The translations under genes were made by a program, and so were the position numbers. From NCBI GenBank assembly GCA_002311865.1, contig DBZV01000073.1, positions 1 through 15,365 on the forward strand: a stretch of DNA of 15,365 nucleotides, written 5' to 3'. Below are positions 7,698 to 13,695 of this stretch, in pieces; the first letter of the stretch is position 1, and each line of letters starts with the position of its first letter. The notes beneath the pieces are model-generated. The model did not search any database, was not told where the DNA came from, and saw only the letters and a program-made list of their open reading frames with translations. The DNA comes from Dehalococcoidia bacterium UBA1151. Its GTDB lineage: Bacteria > Chloroflexota > Dehalococcoidia > Lucifugimonadales > Lucifugimonadaceae.

Positions 7698-7717
7698 ATT
7701 CCCATGAAAATGGGAAT
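7698..7717. repeat. dRS3-type inverted repeat ATTCCC-N8-GGGAAT
   Basis: The sequence is a perfect 8-bp stem, ATTCCCAT, a GAAA loop and ATGGGAAT. It fits the consensus ATTCCC-N8-GGGAAT described for the Neisseria dRS3 repeat and seen as CGTCATTCCC...GGGAATCCAG in many other bacteria. The flanks here (CGTC before, CCAG after) match that wider form. It could fold in RNA but is not followed by a T run, so it is not a normal terminator. Confidence 0.6.
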
Positions 7718-7867
7718 CCAGTAAGGGTGCCTGCGCTAGCTGCGCCCCGCCCCCTTCGCCGCCCCGCGGCCATTACCCGTGTGGCAGACACCCCGCAATA
7801 CAACGCGCCATAGCCGCACCGCGGGTACCATATGCGCGGCGGGTAGATATTCTCGGAGGAAACTGCA

Positions 7868-8992
7868 ATGACAACCAGCAGCCAACCAGACATCTATACT
7901 AGGCTCGGCGCACGTCCCGTGATCAACGCTGGCGGCAACACCACCGTGTGGGGCGGATCCACGCCCTCACCCGAGGCTTTTCAGGCGATGTATGAGGCCA
8001 GCAACAGCTTCGTCGAAATGGAGGAGCTGCTGGAGGTCACCGGGAATCGGATAGCCGAACTGGTCGGGGCCGAGGCCGGATACCCCACGGCTGGCTGTTA
8101 CGCCGCACTGGTCCTGAGCACAGCCGCATGCATCACGGGCAACGACCCTGACAAGGCTGCACAGATCCCAGACCTGACTGGCCTCAAGAGCGAAATCGTG
8201 CTCCAGAAGAAGCAGCGCTACGGCTACGATCGCGCCTACACAATAGCAGGCTCCAAGCTGGTCCTGCCGGGCGACGAGAATGGCACTTCCGCTGAACAAT
8301 TAGAGGATGCGATCGGCCCGGATACCGCGGCCGTAGCGTTCTTGATCCAACCCGACATTGACGACGCGGTGGTGAGCCTCGAAGAGACTATCGAAATCGC
8401 GCACGGACACGACGTTCCCGTAATCGGCGACGCAGCGGCCCAGATCTACCCCCTGGAGACTCTTCGAAGAAATGCCGCCTCTGCCGACCTGGTCTGCTTC
8501 GGCGGCAAGTACATGGGCGCACCCCAATCCTCGGGATTCGTAGTCGGCAAGCAAGAGATGATCGATGCGGTCGCGGCCCATGGATTTATTGGGCCAACGC
8601 CTTTTGGACGGGCAATGAAGATGGACCGGCAAGAGATCGTGGGTCTGGTGGCCGCCCTGGAGGCATGGGTCGAAACTGACCATGAACAGCGCCTTGTCAA
8701 TTACGGCATGAAGTTCGGGGCAATCGAGCGGGCGGTGCAGGACGCCTCGGGCGTGAGGGAGACGAAAGTGATGCCCGTCAGCAACTACGTCGGGCTAATG
8801 CTCCACGTAGTTCTCGACATCGACAAGCTAGGCAAGAGCGCCGACGATATCTTCAACGAGCTCTTAGAAGGCTCGCCTCGGATCAGGGTAGCCGCCGAAG
8901 GCGACGACACCATAACCATCAACGTCCACACCCTAAACGAAGGCGAAGAACACATCATCGCCGACCGCCTCCAGGAACTCTTAGCCGTCTGA
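7868..8992 (+). CDS. PLP-dependent enzyme of the SelA/D-glucosaminate-6-phosphate ammonia-lyase type
   Basis: This 374-residue protein is a fold-type I PLP enzyme of the group annotated as SelA-like or class V-fold aminotransferase. Motifs in order: ARPVINAGGNTTVWGGSTPSPE (15-36), the phosphate-binding region PTAGCYAAL (73-81), RYGYDRAYTIAG (117-128), the cofactor-nitrogen aspartate Asp188 in VIGDAAAQIYPLE, and the Schiff-base lysine Lys214 in LVCFGGKYMGAPQSSGFVVG. It is shorter than true SelA (about 460) and lacks the N-terminal tRNA-binding domain. No selB, selC or selD is nearby, so selenocysteine synthesis is unlikely. An amino-sugar or amino-acid lyase or racemase is more probable. GGAGGA with a 7-nt spacer precedes the ATG, the best ribosome binding site in the window. 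It appears to be a single-gene unit, flanked by repeat-filled spacers. Confidence 0.85.
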   Translation: MTTSSQPDIYTRLGARPVINAGGNTTVWGGSTPSPEAFQAMYEASNSFVEMEELLEVTGNRIAELVGAEAGYPTAGCYAALVLSTAACITGNDPDKAAQIPDLTGLKSEIVLQKKQRYGYDRAYTIAGSKLVLPGDENGTSAEQLEDAIGPDTAAVAFLIQPDIDDAVVSLEETIEIAHGHDVPVIGDAAAQIYPLETLRRNAASADLVCFGGKYMGAPQSSGFVVGKQEMIDAVAAHGFIGPTPFGRAMKMDRQEIVGLVAALEAWVETDHEQRLVNYGMKFGAIERAVQDASGVRETKVMPVSNYVGLMLHVVLDIDKLGKSADDIFNELLEGSPRIRVAAEGDDTITINVHTLNEGEEHIIADRLQELLAV

Positions 8993-9010
8993 TTTTGTGT
9001 GAATTTGCCC

Positions 9011-9034
9011 CATCACCCTCCGGGAGAGGGCTGG
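9011..9034. repeat. Remnant of CCCTC...GAGAGGG dispersed repeat
   Basis: CATCACCCTCCGGGAGAGGG at 9011-9030, followed by CTGG, resembles the widespread intergenic element built around CCCTCTCCC...GGGAGAGGG. It can form a 5-bp stem (CCCTC 9016-9020 with GAGGG 9026-9030). A related, longer copy lies at 9783-9820. It follows the PLP gene stop by about 20 nt and could weakly help end transcription. Confidence 0.45.
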
Positions 9035-9215
9035 GTAGTCTGGCGATAACGATTACCGTACCGCTGGGCAAGACAAGATAGAATTGATTGAGAAATCGGA
9101 CAGGCTGTTGCACGCAAGAATCTCTTCTCGGCGAACTTTTACTGTGCCTTGAGAAATTGAATTCGGACGGATGGATTTGGCAGTGAACCCTTTTGATTCG
9201 CTGGAAACCACTGCA

Positions 9216-9262
9216 TGTTGCCGGTCCCAGGAGCAAAGAGACCACTCCTGAGACCAGCAACA
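9216..9262 (-). terminator. 18-bp hairpin after the zinc-ribbon gene, without T run
   Basis: Arms 9216-9233 and 9245-9262 (18 nt each, 11-nt loop) pair fully when read as minus-strand RNA. The two non-Watson-Crick positions are G-U there but would be C-A on the plus strand, which indicates the minus strand as the transcribed one. The hairpin begins 7 nt after the stop codon of the minus-strand zinc-ribbon gene, the place for a terminator or a 3'-end stabiliser. The bases after it (TGCAGTGGTTTCC) have no real U tract, so simple Rho-independent termination is uncertain. Confidence 0.5.
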
Positions 9263-9268
9263 GAGAAC

Positions 9269-9385
9269 CTAGATCTCGTCTTCGATCTCTATGTCAGCCT
9301 TGCAGCGGGGGCAAGCTAGTGCTGTCACGTTCTTTGTCTCGTCCTCAGTGACGGCGAAGTGGCACCCACAGCGCTCACACTCCAT
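9269..9385 (-). CDS. Zinc-ribbon microprotein, 38 residues
   Basis: This short minus-strand frame codes a 38-residue protein with two CxxC knuckles: Cys3-x2-Cys6 followed by GCHF, and Cys25-PR-Cys28, spaced by 18 residues between the pairs. An acidic end (IEIEDEI) follows. This is the layout of a small zinc ribbon, a fold used in protein or nucleic-acid contacts in the cytoplasm. The start ATG at 9385 is preceded by GAAGAG about 5 nt upstream, a fair site. The frame stays open upstream (through SLSKSP), so a longer form from CTG or another start cannot be excluded. An 18-bp hairpin lies just after the stop. Partner and function are unknown. A chance frame is unlikely, given two correctly spaced CxxC pairs and the hairpin. 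Confidence 0.6.
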   Translation of the reverse strand: MECERCGCHFAVTEDETKNVTALACPRCKADIEIEDEI

Positions 9386-9437
9386 TGGGCTCTTCGACAG
9401 GGAACCTTTCCAAGCGTTTGCGGTGAAGGGGCGTTGA

Positions 9438-9474
9438 GGATGAGATCCTCACGCTCCCTGCGTCGCTCAGGACG
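9438..9474. repeat. Degenerate dispersed repeat (GATCCTCACGCTCCCTGCG type)
   Basis: The stretch around ATCCTCACGCTCCCTGCGTC followed by GCTCAGGAC resembles the common element whose ends read GATCCTTCGC...GCTCAGGA in many genomes. GAGGAT-GAG-ATCCTC at 9436-9450 forms a 6-bp hairpin at its edge. It lies upstream of the zinc-ribbon gene and may be part of its leader. Confidence 0.35.
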
Positions 9475-9511
9475 ATGGATGGTGGGTGTGCGGCTGGTCG
9501 GGGCTGGTGGC

Positions 9512-9542
9512 GGGTGCCTGAGTGCAGTTATCTCAGACACCC
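9512..9542 (-). other. 11-bp hairpin, better paired as minus-strand RNA
   Basis: GGGTGCCTGAG at 9512-9522 and CTCAGACACCC at 9532-9542 form an 11-bp stem with a 9-nt loop. The single mismatch is C-A on the plus strand but G-U on the minus strand. It lies 127 nt upstream of the zinc-ribbon start on that strand, so it could be a leader structure of that transcript, or just another repeat remnant. No T run follows. Confidence 0.35.
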
Positions 9543-9736
9543 CTACGCAATATTGGGTGAGGTGGTCTGTTGAATGTGCCTCAGAACGCTAACTCGGGAC
9601 AGACCGCGATTCGGATTGATTTTTCACCAATCTTGACGATCGATGTCTCACCAACCCATTGTGGTTGCGATGAAATGTATGCGTATATGTCGCGTATTAT
9701 CCGGTAGCGCATGGTTAGCGCATTGGATTGACGGGC

Positions 9737-9742
9737 TATAAT
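9737..9742 (+). promoter_or_regulatory. Probable -10 box (TATAAT) of a dnaE promoter
   Basis: A perfect TATAAT within GGGCTATAATCCTCGG would set a transcript start near 9749, leading to dnaE with a leader of about 150 nt. The -35 position is poor: TTAGCG at 9715-9720 (16-nt spacer) shares only the TT with the consensus. The box is 36 nt upstream of a hairpin plus T run, so a promoter with an early attenuator is possible. Confidence 0.45.
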
Positions 9743-9760
9743 CCTCGGATAGTCGAATGA

Positions 9761-9780
9761 GGCCCCTTTGGGGCTGTTTT
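9761..9780 (+). terminator. Hairpin with T run in the dnaE leader
   Basis: GGCCCC-TTT-GGGGCT forms a 6-bp stem (one G-U pair), followed by GTTTT, the form of a Rho-independent terminator. No plus-strand gene ends just before it (the PLP gene stops 770 nt upstream). It starts about 12 nt after the transcript start expected from the TATAAT box, so it may act as a leader attenuator for dnaE or insulate it. The stem is short, so strength is uncertain. Confidence 0.45.
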
Positions 9781-9782
9781 AT

Positions 9783-9820
9783 CACCCTCACCTTAATCCT
9801 CTTCCGTTGGGGGAGAGGAT
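9783..9820. repeat. CCTCTTCC...GGGAGAGG dispersed repeat
   Basis: CCCTCACCTTAATCCTCTTCC followed by GTTGG and GGGAGAGGA is a clear relative of the common CCCTCACCCTAACCCTCTCCC...GGGAGAGGG intergenic element. Arms 9797-9805 and 9811-9819 pair with one mismatch. It sits inside the presumed leader of dnaE. The remnant at 9011-9034 belongs to the same group. Confidence 0.5.
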
Positions 9821-9895
9821 GGTTGAATGGGGATGTTTTGATTTCGGGAATTTGTGATTGGCGCATTTGAGGTGCGTCGGTAATCTGCCAATAAT

Positions 9896-12800
9896 TTGTT
9901 CACTCATCTGCACAACCACTCGCATTACAGCCTTCTTGATGGGCAGAGCCATATCGACAGGTTGGTTAAGCGTGCTGTGGAGCTGGGGCAGGAGGCGATA
10001 GCGCTTACCGATCATGGGAATCTGTATGGCGCTATCGAACTGTACTCGGAGGCTAAGGCTGCCGGAATAAAACCGATTATTGGCGTTGAGGCGTACGTTG
10101 CGCCGGGGAGCCACACGGAGCGTGATCCGAACAATCGATTCCCCTACCACCTCACGCTGCTCTGCCGTAATGAGACCGGCTATCGGAACCTCCTGAAGCT
10201 TGTATCGAAGTCGCACCTCGATGGGTTTTACTACCGGCCGCGCATGGATCGCGAAATGCTGGAGGAGTACTCGGAGGGGCTGATCGTGCTCTCCGGCTGC
10301 CCGTCGGGCGAGATGGCTCGCATGATCAAAGATGGACGGATGGCTGACGCCCGCAAGACGGCGGAGTGGCACAAGCGGGTGTTTGGCGAGCACTACTACT
10401 TTGAGTTGATGAGCCACGACGGCGTGCCGGACCTGCCGGAGATCAATGCGGCGCTGATTGATCTGGCGCCACAGATGGATATCCCGCTGGTGGCGACGAA
10501 CGATAGCCACTACACGTACCGCGAGGATCAGCCGCTGCAGGATGTGCTGCTCTGCATCCAGACGAACTCGACTCTCGACGACCCCAAACGCATGAAGTTC
10601 GATGGCGATTCGTTCTATCTCAAGACTGAAGAAGAGATGGCCGAGCTGTGGCGGGACAACTCCGAAGCGATCGCCAACACGCAGCGCATCGCCGACTCCT
10701 GTGATCTCGAGATTCAGTTCGGGGCGAGTAGATTACCGAAGTACGAGACGCCAGGCGGCATATCGTCAATCGACCACCTGACGGCTCTCTGCCAGGAAGG
10801 TCTAAAACAGCGGTATCCCGAGGCTACGCAGGAGATCACAGATCGCCTGGCTTACGAGCTGGACGTGATTGAGCAGACCGGCTTCCCGGACTACTTCCTG
10901 GCCGCCAAAGACATCGGTGACTTCGTACACGAGCGGGGCATTCTCATGGGCGTACGCGGGAGCGCGGCCGCGAGCGTGGTCCTCTACACACTGGGCGTCA
11001 CGGACATCGACCCCATCGAAACTCGCCTGGTGTTCGAGCGGTTCCTGAACCTGGAACGCCGTGAGATGCCTGACATTGACTTCGACTTCCAGGATGACCG
11101 TCGGGTTGAGGTCATCAAGTGGGTGGCGCAGCGGTATGGCGAAGGCCACGTGGCGCAGATCATCACATTCGGAACGATGGGCGCAAAAGCTGCCGTGCGG
11201 GACGTGGGGCGTGCGATGGGCATCGACTACGCAGACGTCGATGAGATAGCGAAGCTCATCCCATCGAGGCTTGGCACAACGCTTGAAAACACGCTTGGGG
11301 TCGACAGTGAGCTGGCCAGGTTTATTGCGCCCAACGAAAAGCTCATTCACCTGGTCGACACTGCACGCCGGCTAGAGGGCACTGTGCGCCACGCCAGCAC
11401 GCATGCGGCGGCGGTCGTGATCACCGAAGATCCGCTCACCGACGTGGTTCCGTTGCAGCGCGCCACCAGCGGTGAAGAGGGCGCCATCCCTGCCACCATG
11501 TACTCGATGGACCCCGTCGCCAAACTGGGCCTCCTCAAGATGGACTTCTTGGGGCTAACCAACCTCACAATTTTGGACCGGTCGATCAAGCTCATCAAGG
11601 AGCGACGCGGCGAACAGCTAAACCTCAACGACATTCCGTTGGATAACAAGGCCGCGTTCGACATGCTGGGCGAGGCGGAGACGTTTGGCGTGTTTCAGCT
11701 TGAGAGCGATGGCATGCGGCGGTGGGTGAAGGAGCTGAAGCCCACGTCTGTTTCAGACATTTCAGCCATGATCGCGCTGTTCCGGCCGGGTCCGATGGAG
11801 CACATTCCAAGGTTCATCGATAACAAGCACGGGCGCAGCAAAATCACCTACCCGCACCCGGACCTGCAGCCCATTCTGGAGGAGACGTACGGCATCATCG
11901 TCTACCAGGACCAGGTGCTGCTCATCGCTCGAGATTTCGGCGGCTACACGCTGGGCGAGGCCGATATTCTGCGCAAGGCGATGGGCAAGAAAGATCCCGA
12001 AATAATGAAGGCTGAGCGGCAGAAGTTCATCGACGGCGCGCTTGCAAAGGGCTACACCGAAGAGTTGGCATCGACGATGTTCGAGCTGATCGAGCCGTTT
12101 GCGGGCTATGCGTTCAACAAGGCGCACAGCGCTTCCTACGCCATGATTGCGTACTGGACGGCGTACCTGAAGGCGAACTACCAGACGGAGTACATGGTGG
12201 CCGTGCTGGACGCCGCCTCCGACAACCCGGATCGGCTAGCATTGGCGGTGCGTGAGACGACTCGGCTGGGCATTAGCGTGCTCCCGCCGGACGTGAACAG
12301 GGGAGCAGTGAACTTCTCCGCCAGCCCCCTGGACTCCGAAGAAGATTCGATTCGTTTTGGCCTCGCAGCAGTGAAGAATGTTGGCCCCGGCGCGGTCAGT
12401 CCGATAGTGGAGGAGCGCACGGAGTCCGGCGAGTTCAAGTCGCTGGAGGACATGTGCAAGCGGGTCAAGTTCACGGGCCTGAACCGTCGCACGCTGGAGA
12501 GCCTTGCCAAAGTGGGAGCGTTCGACTCGATTGCGTCTCGTGGCGCGGTGTTGGCGGGCATCGAACGCCTGCTCACGCTGATTCAGCGAGAAGCCAAACT
12601 GCGGGACTCCGGCCAGACGACGATGTTCGACATGTTGGGCGATGAGGTGCCGACGCCAACGGCAGACCTCCAACTTTCGGGCGAAGATGACGTTAGCGAC
12701 AGCGAGAAGATTCTCTGGGAGCGTGAGTTATTGGGTGTTGAACTGACTGAGAGTCCCTTCACGCGTGAAATGCACGCCAACGCCGATCGCTTCAAAGTAT

Positions 12801-13537
12801 TTGCGAACCAGATCACGGCTGATCTGAAAGACCAGAAGATTGCCATGCTGGGCCAGATTCGGCGCATTCGTGAGCTAAGCACGCGCAAGGGCGACGCCTT
12901 CCTGGCGGTGCACATTGGAATGCTTGATGGCGAAGTTGAGATTGTGGTGTGGCCTAATGTGCTTGAGACCACGCGTGGGATGTGGGAGGACGGTAAGTTT
13001 GTGATAATCATGGGCAGCGTACGTGAACGCGATAACAGTGTCTCCGTCGCTGTGGATACCGTCAGCGAGTACAAGTTTGGCGAGGCTGGCCAGGGCGCAG
13101 CAGCACCTGCGCCCGTAGTTGAGGGAATCGCAGCAGCTTCGATTGCCGCGCCGCCGCCCACAAACGGAAACGGTCATGCGCCCATCGGCGTTGCTGAATC
13201 GCCACCAACGCCAACGGCAACTCAGAACGGTTCGTATCACGTTGGCATGAGCAATGGAAACGACAATGGCAACGCCGCACCCGTCATCGCCAGCGGCACC
13301 ATCATCGTGCGGGTGATTGAGACGGACCAGACGCGTGAGGACCGATACCATCTGGAAGATATAGTGAAGACGATGCTCGACTTCCGCGGCGATGACTACG
13401 TCACGCTGGAGATCAAAACTGCGCACGAGGTAATTAGCCTGGAGATGCCTTTCGTCAAGGTGCGTACGTGCCCAGAGCTAACTTCGCGCCTGGTAGAGAT
13501 GCTGGGTGAGGGGAATGTAACGACCAGGAGCGCTTAG
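9896..13537 (+). CDS. dnaE: DNA polymerase III alpha subunit
   Basis: This is the replicative polymerase of the DnaE1 type, 1213 residues. The N-terminal PHP domain (1-280) opens with HLHNHSHYSLLDG (4-16), then LTDHGNLYGAIE (38-48), GVEAY (63-67), LSGCPSGE (132-139) and NDSHY (202-206). The likely metal-ligand positions are all filled, as in DnaE proteins with an active PHP exonuclease. The palm has GVRGSAAAS (352-360), catalytic PDIDFDF with Asp395 and Asp397, and KMDFLGL with Asp550. FRPGPMEHIPRFI (629-641) and FNKAHSASYA (740-749) follow. A tandem helix-hairpin-helix region lies around 820-880, an OB fold at about 980-1060, a disordered linker rich in Pro, Asn and Gly at about 1065-1130, and a C-terminal domain to 1213. 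The only usable start is TTG at 9896, since a stop lies at 9881 in frame. No ribosome binding site is at the right distance; GAGGTG is 21 nt away. Confidence 0.95.
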   Translation: MFTHLHNHSHYSLLDGQSHIDRLVKRAVELGQEAIALTDHGNLYGAIELYSEAKAAGIKPIIGVEAYVAPGSHTERDPNNRFPYHLTLLCRNETGYRNLLKLVSKSHLDGFYYRPRMDREMLEEYSEGLIVLSGCPSGEMARMIKDGRMADARKTAEWHKRVFGEHYYFELMSHDGVPDLPEINAALIDLAPQMDIPLVATNDSHYTYREDQPLQDVLLCIQTNSTLDDPKRMKFDGDSFYLKTEEEMAELWRDNSEAIANTQRIADSCDLEIQFGASRLPKYETPGGISSIDHLTALCQEGLKQRYPEATQEITDRLAYELDVIEQTGFPDYFLAAKDIGDFVHERGILMGVRGSAAASVVLYTLGVTDIDPIETRLVFERFLNLERREMPDIDFDFQDDRRVEVIKWVAQRYGEGHVAQIITFGTMGAKAAVRDVGRAMGIDYADVDEIAKLIPSRLGTTLENTLGVDSELARFIAPNEKLIHLVDTARRLEGTVRHASTHAAAVVITEDPLTDVVPLQRATSGEEGAIPATMYSMDPVAKLGLLKMDFLGLTNLTILDRSIKLIKERRGEQLNLNDIPLDNKAAFDMLGEAETFGVFQLESDGMRRWVKELKPTSVSDISAMIALFRPGPMEHIPRFIDNKHGRSKITYPHPDLQPILEETYGIIVYQDQVLLIARDFGGYTLGEADILRKAMGKKDPEIMKAERQKFIDGALAKGYTEELASTMFELIEPFAGYAFNKAHSASYAMIAYWTAYLKANYQTEYMVAVLDAASDNPDRLALAVRETTRLGISVLPPDVNRGAVNFSASPLDSEEDSIRFGLAAVKNVGPGAVSPIVEERTESGEFKSLEDMCKRVKFTGLNRRTLESLAKVGAFDSIASRGAVLAGIERLLTLIQREAKLRDSGQTTMFDMLGDEVPTPTADLQLSGEDDVSDSEKILWERELLGVELTESPFTREMHANADRFKVFANQITADLKDQKIAMLGQIRRIRELSTRKGDAFLAVHIGMLDGEVEIVVWPNVLETTRGMWEDGKFVIIMGSVRERDNSVSVAVDTVSEYKFGEAGQGAAAPAPVVEGIAAASIAAPPPTNGNGHAPIGVAESPPTPTATQNGSYHVGMSNGNDNGNAAPVIASGTIIVRVIETDQTREDRYHLEDIVKTMLDFRGDDYVTLEIKTAHEVISLEMPFVKVRTCPELTSRLVEMLGEGNVTTRSA

Positions 13538-13695
13538 TTGAGATCATGCTGCTCAAAAAGATATCTGGCTGAGACTCCCGTAAGCTCAGAGATGTCGCCT
13601 CATAGAGCGTGCTCAAGGCCTACGCGCAGCGGCCCCGGAGGAGGGTTCCGGGGCCGGATGCTTGTATTGATGCCTGGACTACCGTGTGTCGATAC
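13538..13695. other. Convergent spacer after dnaE
   Basis: These 158 nt lie between dnaE (+) and the membrane-protein gene (-). Apart from the strong GC hairpin at 13630-13656 nothing specific was seen. If the membrane-protein frame is corrected, its stop moves to 13713-13715 and the spacer grows slightly. Confidence 0.5.
13630..13656 (+). terminator. Strong GC hairpin between convergent genes
   Basis: CGGCCCCGGA (13630-13639) pairs perfectly over 10 bp with TCCGGGGCCG (13647-13656) across a 7-nt loop. It lies 93 nt after the dnaE stop and 57-66 nt after the end of the convergent minus-strand gene. The plus-strand side is followed by GATGCTTGTATTGATG, only loosely T-rich. Such a stem can stop or protect transcripts from either side; dnaE termination is the more likely use. 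Confidence 0.55.

Larger units (their letters stand above)
7638..7867. other. Repeat-bearing spacer between fabF and the PLP enzyme
   Basis: These 230 nt hold two dispersed-repeat remnants (listed separately) and then a GC-rich leader to the next gene. The last bases before the ATG at 7868 carry GGAGGA at 7855-7860, a strong ribosome binding site with a 7-nt spacer. No convincing -35/-10 pair could be picked by eye; TAGATA at about 7846-7851 is too close to the start to serve a normal leader. No open frame here looks like a gene. Confidence 0.5.
8993..9268. other. Spacer after the PLP enzyme with no gene seen
   Basis: No convincing coding frame was found in these 276 nt. They hold a remnant of a CCCTC/GAGGG dispersed repeat at 9011-9034 and, at 9216-9262, a long hairpin that belongs to the minus strand. 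The sequence from about 9060 to 9210 is more AT-rich than its surroundings and shows no strong signal. Confidence 0.5.
9386..9895. other. Repeat-rich spacer upstream of dnaE and of the zinc-ribbon gene
   Basis: These 510 nt separate the divergent zinc-ribbon gene (-) and dnaE (+). In order they hold a CTTCGACAGG fragment (9391-9400), a degenerate repeat at about 9438-9474, an 11-bp hairpin at 9512-9542, an AT-richer stretch (9600-9700), a TATAAT box at 9737-9742, a hairpin with a T run at 9761-9780, and a copy of the CCTCT/AGAGG repeat at 9783-9820. No protein-coding gene was recognised. Confidence 0.5.

Noticed and set aside
7696..7893. 65-residue minus-strand frame in the fabF/PLP spacer.
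   Set aside because: It covers the dRS3-type repeat and the ribosome binding site of the PLP gene and has no domain pattern.
8955..9260. 101-residue minus-strand frame after the PLP gene.
   Set aside because: It overlaps the end of the PLP gene, a repeat remnant and the long hairpin, and shows no motif or ribosome binding site.
9325..9592. Short frames on both strands overlapping the zinc-ribbon gene start and the repeat at 9438-9474.
   Set aside because: They are Arg/Pro/Ser-rich readings of repeat sequence with no conserved features; the CxxC frame is the only protein-like one.
9701..9775. tRNA-like stretch with a D-arm-like GCGC-ATGGTTA-GCGC and a TCGAAT motif.
   Set aside because: No 7-bp acceptor stem, no 5-bp anticodon stem with a 7-nt loop and no T-stem could be formed. 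The TATAAT and terminator-like hairpin explain the segment better.
9757..9870. 37-codon plus-strand frame starting MRPLWGC in the dnaE leader.
   Set aside because: It runs through the hairpin and a dispersed repeat, has no ribosome binding site, and its composition reflects the repeat.
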